A stretch of DNA of 34,008 bases from contig JABFSA010000164.1 in NCBI GenBank assembly GCA_013140775.1, forward strand, positions 1-34,008, read 5' to 3'. Both the position numbers and the translations under genes were made by a program. The notes under the pieces are model-generated. The model saw only the letters and a program-made list of their open reading frames with translations. It was not told the origin of the DNA and made no database searches. This DNA comes from Acidobacteriota bacterium. Its GTDB lineage: Bacteria; Acidobacteriota; Vicinamibacteria; Vicinamibacterales; UBA2999. This document shows, in pieces, positions 1 through 7,666 of the stretch (positions within the stretch are counted from its first letter, which is position 1; the number at the start of each line of letters is the position of its first letter).

Positions 1-591
1 TCCGAACGTCACTCGGCCCTGGGCGCTCTTGTACTTGTCTTTCTCGAAACGCTCGTGGCCTTCGCCGTTGTAGACGCCAGCCTGTACTTCCATGCCCTCG
101 CCGCGATACTGGACGCTGGCGCCGACGTCACTCGGTCCGGGAATGAGAGTCTGTCGCTCGGCAAACATCATTCCCTGCACGCGGTAGCGGTTGATCGACT
201 CTTCGAACGTCAGCCAGGGCGTTTCCTGCATCCCGAAGACGATCCAGGTGTCTTCGGCCGCTTCCACCTCCAGGTAGGCGTACTCGAGTCGCATCGCGAG
301 GCTCTCGGCCAGCGTGGCATCGACCACGCGTCGCACGTCGGGTGTGAACCGTGCGCGCACACGGTTCGACAGCTGGGCCTGGATGTTGATGTAGCCCCGG
401 GTCACGTCGAACGCGTTGAACTCGTCGGATTCCTCGAGCTCGGCGGAGTACTGAAGAAAGCTGACCACACCGAGCTTGACGACAGGGAAGCTGGTGGCGG
501 GCACTGCGGACGCGGTGGTCTGCGGAGTCTGCGCCCATGCCGGTCCCGCCAGAACGAACATCGTCAACGCTATCGAACACAGTCGCTTCAT
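1..591 (-). CDS. Porin-like outer-membrane protein, C-terminus beyond the window
   Basis: Only the first 197 codons are present; the gene runs off the left edge. The product starts with a clear Sec signal peptide (MKRL, hydrophobic core, cleavage after AWAQ near residue 21). The mature part alternates polar and hydrophobic residues and carries the phrases RGYINIQAQLSNRVRARFTP and a later GMQETPW followed by the VQAGVYNGEG region. These resemble the barrel strands and loops of phosphate-selective porin O/P-type proteins. It would sit in the outer membrane and pass small solutes. It is the last gene of a minus-strand set after the Rieske, DUF1800 and DUF1501 genes, 46 bases behind DUF1501. No strong ribosome site is visible before the ATG; the start was chosen because it gives a complete signal peptide. 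Family assignment is by style only and substrate cannot be told. Confidence 0.72.
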   Translation of the reverse strand, partial: MKRLCSIALTMFVLAGPAWAQTPQTTASAVPATSFPVVKLGVVSFLQYSAELEESDEFNAFDVTRGYINIQAQLSNRVRARFTPDVRRVVDATLAESLAMRLEYAYLEVEAAEDTWIVFGMQETPWLTFEESINRYRVQGMMFAERQTLIPGPSDVGASVQYRGEGMEVQAGVYNGEGHERFEKDKYKSAQGRVTFG

Positions 592-637
592 CAGATTTGT
601 CTCGTTGGAGGAAGGACACCAGATGCGCATGCCAGAC

Positions 638-1891
638 CTAGAAGATGGCTGGCGCGCCAGCACGGAAGTCACCGTTGAGGATCGGAACCGAATTCGCTCC
701 AAGCCAGCGGTCGAGGAGCGTGGCGTAGACAGCACGGAAGTCGGTCTCGTAGCGCACGTCGCCCGAGTTGTTCTCGAGCGTCGGATGTCCGGGTGCGAGT
801 GATGCCGAGGTGCCGTGCAGGCCACCGCGCACCATGCCGCCGAGCACCATCATGACCCCCGCCGCGCCGTGGTCCGTGCCGCGGCTGCCGTTTTCAGAAA
901 TACGGCGACCGAACTCGGAGAACACAATGACCGTCGTGTCGTTGGCCAGCCCCTGGTTGCGGACGTCGCTGTAGAACGCCCAGAGGCCGTCGCCGAGCGC
1001 GCCCATCAGATTTCCGTAGGCGCCAGCCGAGGCGCCCTGTTGCGCGTGCGTATCAAAGCCGCTCGTCTGCACCCAGAAGACCTTCGACCCGATGCCGCGC
1101 ACGATCGCGCCCGCGACCGTGCGGAGCGCAAGGCCGAAGCCGCCGTTGGGATATGCGACCGTGGGCGTGTAAGCGGTGGCTTGCGCGACGCGGTCGAGCG
1201 TCTCGATTGCAGCGCGATTCGTCGAGTTGACGAACGCGAGATGGGGACGTCCCGGCGCCGCGTTCGCCGACATCATCTGCGCGGCGACGCGTTCCTCCGC
1301 CGCGGCTGAGCCTCTGTTCGGGCTGGCATACGTATAGGTGGAGGCGTTTGGAATCGCCGGTACGCCGGTGAGTCCCGAGAGCAGCGAGTGCGGTGTTTCG
1401 CCTGCCGTATTCCACGCGGACAGGGCGTCGATCGGGCGCGGCAGCGTATCGAGATAGCGGCCGAGCCATCCCGACCCGGTCGTGGCCTGCGGATTGGCCG
1501 TGCTCCAGATGTCGGTGGCCTCGAAGTGGGAGCGGCTCGAGTTGGGATACCCGGTGCGTTGCACGAGCGCCAGGCGGCCTTCGTTGAAGATGTTTCTCAG
1601 TCCGCCGAGTCGAGGGTGAAGGCCGAGTGCACGGCCAGCGGCGTCGGCGCCAACCTGCAGGACTTCACCCGCTGGTACGGCGATCGTTGGCCGCCGGCTG
1701 TAGTACGACGGATCCTGATACGGAATAAGCGTGTTGAGCGAGTCGTTGCCACCGCCAAGGTAGACGACCACCAGGCTGCGCGACGGAATACTCTGCGCGT
1801 GTGCGATGGCGCTCAGGAATGACGGAGCAGCCAGGCCCAGCGTGACCGTTGCCACGCCGTCGCGAATAAAGATGCGTCGAGATACGCGCAC
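638..1891 (-). CDS. DUF1501 family protein, Tat-exported
   Basis: The 417-residue product begins with a twin-arginine type leader (SRRIFIRDG, then a hydrophobic stretch ending near AHAQ), so it is probably exported folded. The body matches the DUF1501 family, an alkaline-phosphatase/sulfatase-like fold: VVVYLGGGNDSLNTLIPY near the N-terminus, QTSGFDTHAQQG in the middle, and VIVFSEFGRRISENGSRGTDHGAAG near the C-terminus, which carry family-typical Asp, Glu and His residues. The biochemical reaction of DUF1501 proteins is not established. It starts 12 bases after the DUF1800 stop, and the DUF1800/DUF1501 pairing is a recurrent one in Acidobacteriota, Planctomycetota and Proteobacteria, so the two are almost certainly co-transcribed and probably act together in the periplasm. 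Confidence 0.9.
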   Translation of the reverse strand: MRVSRRIFIRDGVATVTLGLAAPSFLSAIAHAQSIPSRSLVVVYLGGGNDSLNTLIPYQDPSYYSRRPTIAVPAGEVLQVGADAAGRALGLHPRLGGLRNIFNEGRLALVQRTGYPNSSRSHFEATDIWSTANPQATTGSGWLGRYLDTLPRPIDALSAWNTAGETPHSLLSGLTGVPAIPNASTYTYASPNRGSAAAEERVAAQMMSANAAPGRPHLAFVNSTNRAAIETLDRVAQATAYTPTVAYPNGGFGLALRTVAGAIVRGIGSKVFWVQTSGFDTHAQQGASAGAYGNLMGALGDGLWAFYSDVRNQGLANDTTVIVFSEFGRRISENGSRGTDHGAAGVMMVLGGMVRGGLHGTSASLAPGHPTLENNSGDVRYETDFRAVYATLLDRWLGANSVPILNGDFRAGAPAIF

Positions 1892-1903
1892 TGATGCTCC
1901 CTT

Positions 1904-3364
1904 CTAGACGAGCTGATACTCGGAGGAGCCCACGAGCAGACGCGCGAGCCCGGGGACTCTCGTGTTGAGCTGCGCCTCGCTGCCGGTCCATGAGCCGCCC
2001 GCCACGAGATACGACAACATCGCCTGCTGAGGTCCCTGGTCGAATGGCGCCGGCGTCAGCTTCTCGAGCATGGCTGTCAGCAACGCCTGTGGCGTCCGGC
2101 TCTGGTCCAGTACCGCGTCGGTCAGGCCGGCACGCTGGCTCGCCGTGAGCGTGGCGGCGAAGTTGGTTCGTGCGAGAAGCGTTCCCGTGGAAAACCAGTT
2201 CGCACCCAGCACCCAGCCGCCGACGTTTGGCGGCTCGTAGAGCAGCATTCCCATGTTGGCCAGCGGGGCACGGGCTCGATCGAGCGAGAAGCCCTGCCAG
2301 CCCACTTCCTTCACCGACCGCACCACGAATTCCACGGGCCAGGAGTAGCGCGCATAGCGCATCGCGGTGTTGGTGAACCAGGGTGATGTCAGGACCGCTT
2401 GAATGACCGGCGCGATCTCGGTGCTGTTCTGGCGGTAGACCGTCGCGATGTTCTCGACGAACCCGGGATCCGGTGTGTGGATCTCGCTGATGAAGAAGTT
2501 CCAGAACTTGCGCGCCAGGCGGCGCCCGGTTTCGGGATGGAGCGCCAGCGCCGTGATGAGATCCACGCCGTCCTGCATCCCCTCGGACTCGCTCCGTGCG
2601 GGGATCGTTCGGCTGCCGTTGCTGTAGATGGGAAACGAGAAAGTCTTCTCTTGAGTATCGTGTTCCTCGGCGTTGAACACGAACTCCTGATAGGCGTTTG
2701 GATCGTCCGAGCGGTACTCGGTGGACCGCCGGAGGTTCCAGCCAGTGAAGACGCGCGCGGCGGCGTAGACATCTGACTCGGTATAGTTGCCGACTCCAAC
2801 CGTGAAGAGCTCCATTACTTCACGGCCGAAGTTCTCCTGCGGTTTGGTTCGTGTGTTGGTCTTGCCGTCGAGCCAGACGATCATCGCGGGGTCGCGCGCC
2901 ACCTGCAGCAGGAGGTTGCGATAGTTCCCGAGCGCGTACTGGCGGAACAGCTCGATCTGCCCCTGGGGCCCGCGCAAGACGCCTGGCTTCTGCGCGAGCA
3001 TCTTTGTGGCCTGCACGGCGCCGGAATCGCCGGCCAGCTTGCTGTACGCTGTGGCGAAGTGGTTGTGCCAGAAGAGCGCCATCTTCTCCTGCAGAGGGCG
3101 CCGCGTGTGAATCATCCGGAACAACCAGCGCTGCCGTGCGTCGTCGATGTCCGTGTCGGGCGAGAACAGATCCTTCGTTGCGACCTGTGCATGGTCAGGC
3201 CGCCCGATGCGCGCATCTGCATCGTCGGGTCGTCCTTCGTAGTCCACCAGATATGAAATGACCGAGCCCGCCGACATGTTGCGGAACGTCTCGACGTCCG
3301 CCGGGCTCGCGCCGAATGCGGCACGGCGGAGCAGATGGTCGATGCTCGGATCGAGTTGCGACAT
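1904..3364 (-). CDS. DUF1800 family protein
   Basis: This 486-residue protein has the DUF1800 signature layout: HLLRRAAFGASPADVE at the N-terminus, MALFWHNHFATA near residue 110, NYRNLLLQVARDPAMIVWLDG, FGREVMELFTVGVGNYTE near residue 185, AARVFTGW, and the C-terminal MGMLLYEPPNVGGW region. No signal peptide is obvious, which is common when the partner DUF1501 carries a Tat leader. Function is unknown; members are large helical proteins encoded beside DUF1501. It begins 44 bases after the Rieske gene and ends 12 bases before DUF1501, giving a compact operon. Nothing in the frame is broken and the length is usual for the family. Confidence 0.9.
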   Translation of the reverse strand: MSQLDPSIDHLLRRAAFGASPADVETFRNMSAGSVISYLVDYEGRPDDADARIGRPDHAQVATKDLFSPDTDIDDARQRWLFRMIHTRRPLQEKMALFWHNHFATAYSKLAGDSGAVQATKMLAQKPGVLRGPQGQIELFRQYALGNYRNLLLQVARDPAMIVWLDGKTNTRTKPQENFGREVMELFTVGVGNYTESDVYAAARVFTGWNLRRSTEYRSDDPNAYQEFVFNAEEHDTQEKTFSFPIYSNGSRTIPARSESEGMQDGVDLITALALHPETGRRLARKFWNFFISEIHTPDPGFVENIATVYRQNSTEIAPVIQAVLTSPWFTNTAMRYARYSWPVEFVVRSVKEVGWQGFSLDRARAPLANMGMLLYEPPNVGGWVLGANWFSTGTLLARTNFAATLTASQRAGLTDAVLDQSRTPQALLTAMLEKLTPAPFDQGPQQAMLSYLVAGGSWTGSEAQLNTRVPGLARLLVGSSEYQLV

Positions 3365-3408
3365 CGTGATTCCTTGTGGGTAACGGCCCGTCTGTGTGGA
3401 GAGGTCGC

Positions 3409-3885
3409 CTAGAGCGCGATAGTCACCATGCCGTCTGAAAAGCTGGTGGGGAACTGGCGCAGCGCTGCTCGCGCAGGTCCCTGCAGCACCTGACCGCTGC
3501 GGTCATAGCGGGAGCCGTGACACGGGCACACGTAGCTCGCGCCGTCAGCGCCCGTGACCGTGCACGACTCGTGGCTGCAGACGGCGTCGATCGCGGAATA
3601 GCTGTTGGCGCCGGTGCGGGCGAGGAGGAACACGCCGGCGGTTGATTCAACGAGCACCGCGCCGCTCGTCTCCGTGAGGGCGGTACCGGCGACGTTGACC
3701 TGCACGCTGGACCCATTGAAGCGTCCGTTCGACACGCCAAGCTTCGTCGCGTTGCCGCTGGGCGACGTGGGTGAGCCACCACCGCTGCACGCGGTCGCAA
3801 GCGTGGCGAGTGCGGCTCCGGAAGCCACCTGACAGGCCCCCGAACAAAACTGTCGTCGTGAGATTGGCGAACGTGTCTCCGGCAT
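3409..3885 (-). CDS. Rieske [2Fe-2S] protein, Tat-exported
   Basis: The 158-residue product opens with ISRRQFCSGACQ and a hydrophobic stretch ending at ATACSGGG. This is a twin-arginine leader, possibly with a lipoprotein cysteine. A Gly/Ser/Pro-rich linker follows. The C-terminal half is a Rieske fold: CSHESC near residue 103 supplies the first Cys-x-His pair and CPCHGSRYD near residue 119 the second, so all four cluster ligands are present. Such proteins move one electron, usually as part of a bc1/b6f complex or an oxygenase, but no cytochrome b gene is nearby. The start is supported by GAGGTG about seven bases upstream. It heads the operon that continues into DUF1800, DUF1501 and the porin. 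A redox role for that group is inferred from position only. Confidence 0.88.
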   Translation of the reverse strand: MPETRSPISRRQFCSGACQVASGAALATLATACSGGGSPTSPSGNATKLGVSNGRFNGSSVQVNVAGTALTETSGAVLVESTAGVFLLARTGANSYSAIDAVCSHESCTVTGADGASYVCPCHGSRYDRSGQVLQGPARAALRQFPTSFSDGMVTIAL

Positions 3886-4091
3886 CGCGCTGCACCTCGT
3901 CGGGGCGTTGCAGTTCAGCCCGCGCAGCAGGTGCGCAAGATCGAGGCCAGTCGAAAATGGAGCGGTTTTTCAGCGTGTGTGCACGTTCGATCGTCGATCG
4001 ACGATCACCGACTCGGATGTGCAGGCGTGATTTTCGTAACAGCGAGCCCGAACACCAAATCTGTTAGCGACGGACCAACTTGTTAGCGGGA

Positions 4092-4170
4092 AACCACGAA
4101 GGTACGAAGGTCACGAAGTTTTCTTTCGTGGTGTGTGGTTGCTTCGTGGATCTTCGTACCCTTCGTGGTT
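4092..4170. repeat. Long imperfect inverted repeat of the ACGAAGG type
   Basis: The left arm (4092-4118) reads AACCACGAAGGTACGAAG then TCACGAAG; the right arm (4142-4170) is its reverse complement apart from one inserted G and a two-base change. The arms are themselves built of short CACGAAG/TACGAAG units, and a further CTTTCGTGG lies in the loop. It would fold into a stem of about 27 base pairs. The stop codon of the pseudouridine synthase (4111-4113) is inside the left arm, so the element supplies the last dozen or so codons of that gene. It looks like a mobile extragenic palindrome that inserted at the gene end, and it could also act as a transcription terminator. Confidence 0.7.
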
Positions 4171-4893
4171 CCGATCGAGCGATCGCACCTCGTCGGGCGT
4201 GAGCATCCGCCAGCGGCCAATCTGAAGCTTGTCAATGGCGATCGATCCGATCTGAACGCGCACCAGCTTCAATACGTGCGCATCCAGCGCCTCAATCATG
4301 CGACGGACCTGCCGGTTGCGCCCTTCGGTGATCGTGATCTCGAGATGGGTGTACTTGCCGGAGTCGCGCACACGCCGGACCTCGGCCGGCCTGGTTGGAC
4401 CGTCGAGCAACTCGATACCGTCGCGAAGCTGCTGAAGCTGCACATCCGAGAGCAACACGGACGCCTTCACGAGATAGGTTTTCGGGATGTGAAAGCGCGG
4501 ATTGGTGACGCGCTCGGCAAACTGGGTGTCGTTGGTCATCAGCAGGAGCCCCGACGTATCGAGGTCCAGCCGCCCAACGGGTGAGACGAAGGTGCCGACG
4601 TCGCTGAGCAGGTCATACACCGTTGGCCGTCCTTCGGTGTCGCGATAGGTGGTCAGATAGCCAGCAGGTTTGTAAAGCAGAAGGTAGACGCGGTCGCGGA
4701 CGGTGAGTGGTTTCCGATCGAAACGGACGCGATCGCGCTTCAGGTCAACCCAATGGTCCGGATCGCGCACGACGACGCCATTGACCTGGGCTCGTCCGGC
4801 CTCGATCCACTGCCGCGCCTCGGTGCGTGATCCCAGACCAGCCTTGGAGAGCACGCGCTCGAGCGTCTTCAGTGGTCTCTGCGGCGACGACAC
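4111..4893 (-). CDS. rluB: rRNA pseudouridine synthase, RsuA/RluB/E/F family
   Basis: This 260-residue protein converts a uridine in rRNA to pseudouridine. An S4 RNA-binding domain occupies about residues 9-60 (LERVLSKAGLGSRTEARQWI). The catalytic domain follows with YLLLYKPAGYLTTYRD near 70-85 and the family motif GRLDLDTSGLLLMTND, whose first Asp (about residue 110) is the expected nucleophile; GRNRQVRRMIEALD is the usual C-terminal motif. It is most like RluB (23S rRNA), but RsuA/RluE/F cannot be excluded. The start is GTG with no Shine-Dalgarno sequence; a TACAAT hexamer ends exactly six bases before it, which suggests a leaderless message. The C-terminal tail after about residue 245 is basic and is encoded by the inverted repeat at 4092-4170. 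Confidence 0.88.
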   Translation of the reverse strand: MSSPQRPLKTLERVLSKAGLGSRTEARQWIEAGRAQVNGVVVRDPDHWVDLKRDRVRFDRKPLTVRDRVYLLLYKPAGYLTTYRDTEGRPTVYDLLSDVGTFVSPVGRLDLDTSGLLLMTNDTQFAERVTNPRFHIPKTYLVKASVLLSDVQLQQLRDGIELLDGPTRPAEVRRVRDSGKYTHLEITITEGRNRQVRRMIEALDAHVLKLVRVQIGSIAIDKLQIGRWRMLTPDEVRSLDRNHEGYEDPRSNHTPRKKTS

Positions 4894-4899
4894 GTCGGC

Positions 4900-4905
4900 A
4901 TTGTA
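4900..4905 (-). promoter_or_regulatory. -10 element for a leaderless pseudouridine synthase message
   Basis: On the minus strand this is TACAAT followed by six bases (GCCGAC) and then the GTG start. There is no ribosome-binding sequence in between, so transcription would start at or next to the start codon. The same spacing recurs at several other genes in the window. Confidence 0.5.
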
Positions 4906-4939
4906 CCGGCTGATTCACGGCGGCTTCAGCCGCGCGTTG

Positions 4940-5413
4940 CTATGAACCGGTCTTGACCGCCAGAATCTTGATGACCGGGGACATCATGTACCGACCGTTG
5001 CCGGTCTGGCGCACCGATTGGCCGCCGTCGAAATCCAGTTCGATCGTCGTCGTGCTGTTTACGGTCAAGGTGAACGGATGGATCAGCTTCACTTCGCCGC
5101 AAGGAATCTCGAGCGTCTGCGACGTGACACCCGACCCGCCGGGGGTGGCCAGTGTCGTGCCGCACGCGCCTTCTCCGGTGGCCGTCCCGCCGAAGTAGAT
5201 TCGGGCGTTGTCAACGACCAGGCGCAGTTGAGAGTACTCACCTGCGTTGAGGGACGCGGTGCCAAGAATGTCGAACGGTCCCTCGAGCTTCTTGAGGTTG
5301 CAGGTTCGCGTGGTGCCGCCGCCCGCAAACGGCACGGTCAGCCACTCCTGCGTGCCGTCTTCCCGATGCGCCTTCACTTGTGCGTCGCTTTCAAGACGAA
5401 GGGTCTGCAGCAC
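4940..5413 (-). CDS. DUF4382-type domain protein, N-terminus missing
   Basis: The 157-residue frame matches the C-terminal two thirds of DUF4382: a strand with EWLTV, then ILGTASLNAGEYSQLRLVVDNARI, a middle part ending in EIPCGEVKLIHPFTLTVNS, and TTIELDFDGGQSV with MMSPVIKI at the end. DUF4382 proteins are normally lipoproteins with a signal and a first strand before this region; neither is present. The only start is GTG at 5411-5413, without a ribosome site. The frame stays open upstream for 17 codons, back to the TAG that ends the neighbouring barrel gene, and contains no ATG. The gene may be a 5'-truncated remnant or may be translated by coupling. Function of the family is unknown. Confidence 0.6.
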   Translation of the reverse strand: MLQTLRLESDAQVKAHREDGTQEWLTVPFAGGGTTRTCNLKKLEGPFDILGTASLNAGEYSQLRLVVDNARIYFGGTATGEGACGTTLATPGGSGVTSQTLEIPCGEVKLIHPFTLTVNSTTTIELDFDGGQSVRQTGNGRYMMSPVIKILAVKTGS

Positions 5414-5463
5414 ACCGGCTGCAGGCCCTTGTCGTCATGGGTCCGGCCTGGCCGGACCGTGAT

Positions 5464-6090
5464 CTAGAACCGCACCCCGAATCCGACGCGCGCCTGGTGC
5501 GTGTGCAACTGCTCACCGAATCCCAGGCCGATGCGCAAGATATCGTTCGCGAACAGCTGCTTGTAGCGGTAGCCGAGATCGAACACGACCGGGCCACCGC
5601 GGAGCAGCACGCCTCCGCCACCGCCGAGCGTGGGCGTCGTGCGATCGACAAAGTGCAGGGCGATTGTTCCCACTGCGTTCCCGATTGTGCCGAAGCGTTC
5701 AGAGCTCACGCTCAGCTTCGCGATGCCTGCGGTGCCTTCGACGTACGGCGTGATCGGACTTCCGGGCGCCATCAGCAGACGGACGCCGCCTTCTCCGTAG
5801 ATCGCAGACAGACGCAGGCCGAGATCGGCAGCGTTGAACGCCGCGTTGGAGAGCACGGGCAGCACGTTGTCCAGACGTCCCGCTTCGCCGATGATCTGGA
5901 CCGCTGGTCCGACGTTGAGCGTGAGCGTGCCGCCAAACGAGGGCGAGAGCGACTCAGACGTCACCGAGTTCAGCGAGAGACCACCAAAACCTTCGAGCGA
6001 CGCTCGCTCTTGCGCGGCGGCCACGGAAGGCCCACAGGCCACGATCCCGGCGATAGCCAGAGACGGAATGATTCTGACGAGGTGTCGCAT
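5464..6090 (-). CDS. Small outer-membrane beta-barrel protein
   Basis: The product is 208 residues with a signal peptide (MRHLVRIIPSLAIAG, cleavage near VAAAQ at about residue 27). The remainder is Gly-rich with alternating patterns: GFGGLSLNSV, FGGTLTLNVGP, GEGGVRLLMAPGS, ITPYVEGTAGIAKLSV, DLGYRYKQLF. It ends in GFGVRF, with the terminal Phe typical of proteins recognised by the BAM assembly machine. This is the pattern of OmpA/OmpW-like eight-stranded barrels ('outer membrane beta-barrel protein'). The start at 6090 was preferred over a longer frame reaching 6207 because AAGGAGGG lies six bases upstream of it and the signal peptide begins there. It is 50 bases upstream of, and in the same frame as, the DUF4382 segment. 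Confidence 0.82.
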   Translation of the reverse strand: MRHLVRIIPSLAIAGIVACGPSVAAAQERASLEGFGGLSLNSVTSESLSPSFGGTLTLNVGPAVQIIGEAGRLDNVLPVLSNAAFNAADLGLRLSAIYGEGGVRLLMAPGSPITPYVEGTAGIAKLSVSSERFGTIGNAVGTIALHFVDRTTPTLGGGGGVLLRGGPVVFDLGYRYKQLFANDILRIGLGFGEQLHTHQARVGFGVRF

Positions 6091-6321
6091 GGGAGCCCTC
6101 CTTCTGGGCACACCTCGTAATGGGGCAAGTCTGGTGCCACGCTGGACAAGACCGTTTCGCAGATTTGAATGCGGAGAAACGCTCTGCGCTCCATCGAATG
6201 TCCCCATCCCCTCGCGTGCGGGTCATCCGGTGTCCACTTTTCGTGAGTGACTCCGCGGCCCAGTCCAGGCGCTCAACGCCCAAGGCCCAGAACCCAGAAC
6301 CCTAGTTCCAGCGCTCAGAGC

Positions 6322-7581
6322 CTACAGATAACTGAGCCACCAGTCCCGGCGGCGACTCTTCACGGCCGCCACCCATCGACAGAGGGGGTACAGGATTGCG
6401 ATCACCAGGCCCCAGACAAGGTAGGTGCCCGCGAGTCCTATGCCGTAGCCCGGTGGAAAGAAGAAGCCGTAGGTAAAGAAGGCAGTGGCGTCGAAGCCTC
6501 GAATGACTCCGAACGCAACGGCCAGTGCGTGTATGAGGTAGAGGTGCGCGACATAAAATGCGAAAGGCGCGCGGCCGAACACCGTCAGCGGCCGTGTGAT
6601 CGCATCGGGAACTCCGTCGGCGCAGGCGCAGAGGATGGATGCCGGCCCGAGCGTCATGAGCAGGAAGAGCAGGCTCGGCGGATACTTGGTGACGTTCAGG
6701 AAATCGATGAGCGTTCCGACCGCGGTGTCCTGAACCTGCCAGGGATTTGGCTCGCCGTAGACCCCGATCGCCCTCTGCACCACGAAGGACACCGTTGCCG
6801 TCAGGCCAAAGGCGAGAAGCTTCGCGTTGCGTCTTGCTGCCGGATCCTGGAAGAGCGGCGCTGTGCCGTAGCCGAGCAGCATGACGCCTATCCAAGGCAG
6901 CAGGGGATACGGGATCAGAAAGAAAAATGGTCCACTGGCAATCCCCATCTGAGCGTGCAGCGCGACCCACCAGGGGTGCGCGGTGTCCGTGATCCCATTC
7001 GTGACGGGCCAGATCGAATCGAGCAGGTTGTGGCCAAGCAGGATTGCGGCGCCGATGACGAGACACGCGCGCTGCCCGAGAAACTGGGCGCCCGCCAGAA
7101 CAATCATGCTCGCGCCGATGACCCATATCACCTGCATCACGACGCCGGTGCGGCCGCCGAGCTGCTCGATTCCCCAGGGCGCGAAGCTCCAGGCGGTGGA
7201 CACCACGAACCATTCGATCAGTATCAGCCACACTCCGCGTTTGAGCAGAAATACGGCGAGCTCGGCCCGAGACCTCCGCGTGGTCATCAATCCAGCGCTT
7301 GTCCCCGCGAGGAACACAAAGACAGGTGCGCAGTAATGCGTGATCCAGCGGGTGAAGAAGAGCGCTGTCCCGTTCTGCGAGTTGGCCATCGGATCGACTT
7401 CGCCACCCGTGTTGAAATAGTCGCGGACGTGATCGATGGCCATGATCACGATCACGAGACCGCGAAGCATGTCGATGCTGGAGAGCCTGTAGGCTCGGCG
7501 GTCTGTATCTTTGGTCTGGCCGACGGCAACGGCTTCCTGAAAGGCAGGGGTCACGGGCGGCCAAGTATAGGCATAGCGCAT
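6322..7581 (-). CDS. DUF1624 / heparan-alpha-glucosaminide acetyltransferase-like membrane protein
   Basis: This 419-residue polytopic membrane protein carries the DUF1624 hallmark near residue 36: LSSIDMLRGLVIVIMAIDHVRDYF, with the catalytic-type Asp-His pair in IDHVRD. Further segments fit about ten membrane spans (FFTRWITHYCAPVFVFLAG, GVWLILIEWFVV, PLLPWIGVMLLGYG, LLFLLMTLGPASIL). Family members are thought to move acyl groups across membranes to sugars; the substrate here is unknown. The ATG at 7581 lacks a ribosome site. An alternative GTG start at 7554 lies nine bases after a TATACT hexamer (7564-7569 on the minus strand), which would give a nearly leaderless message and 410 residues. 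Both choices keep the whole domain. It stands alone, with a 231-base gap to the barrel gene downstream. Confidence 0.82.
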   Translation of the reverse strand: MRYAYTWPPVTPAFQEAVAVGQTKDTDRRAYRLSSIDMLRGLVIVIMAIDHVRDYFNTGGEVDPMANSQNGTALFFTRWITHYCAPVFVFLAGTSAGLMTTRRSRAELAVFLLKRGVWLILIEWFVVSTAWSFAPWGIEQLGGRTGVVMQVIWVIGASMIVLAGAQFLGQRACLVIGAAILLGHNLLDSIWPVTNGITDTAHPWWVALHAQMGIASGPFFFLIPYPLLPWIGVMLLGYGTAPLFQDPAARRNAKLLAFGLTATVSFVVQRAIGVYGEPNPWQVQDTAVGTLIDFLNVTKYPPSLLFLLMTLGPASILCACADGVPDAITRPLTVFGRAPFAFYVAHLYLIHALAVAFGVIRGFDATAFFTYGFFFPPGYGIGLAGTYLVWGLVIAILYPLCRWVAAVKSRRRDWWLSYL

Positions 7582-7654
7582 TTCAGCGGCAAGAGGACTC
7601 CGCAGACCTGGTCGGGCCGTCAGCGTGTGCTGCGGAACGAACCGACACGTTATA

Positions 7655-7660
7655 GATAAT
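7655..7660 (+). promoter_or_regulatory. -10 element for the leaderless coiled-coil gene
   Basis: GATAAT (within TATAGATAAT) ends six bases before the ATG at 7667. No Shine-Dalgarno sequence lies between them and no clear -35 box is visible. Predicted transcription start coincides with the start codon. Confidence 0.5.
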
Positions 7661-7666
7661 GCAGTG

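Noticed and set aside
4092..4170. Possible CRISPR repeat pair
   Set aside because: The two copies are inverted, not direct, and no third copy or spacer pattern follows.
6247..7659. 470-codon plus-strand frame opposite the DUF1624 gene
   Set aside because: The opposite strand encodes a recognisable membrane protein with the DUF1624 motif; this frame is rich in Arg, Asp, His and Pro and has no domain or ribosome site.
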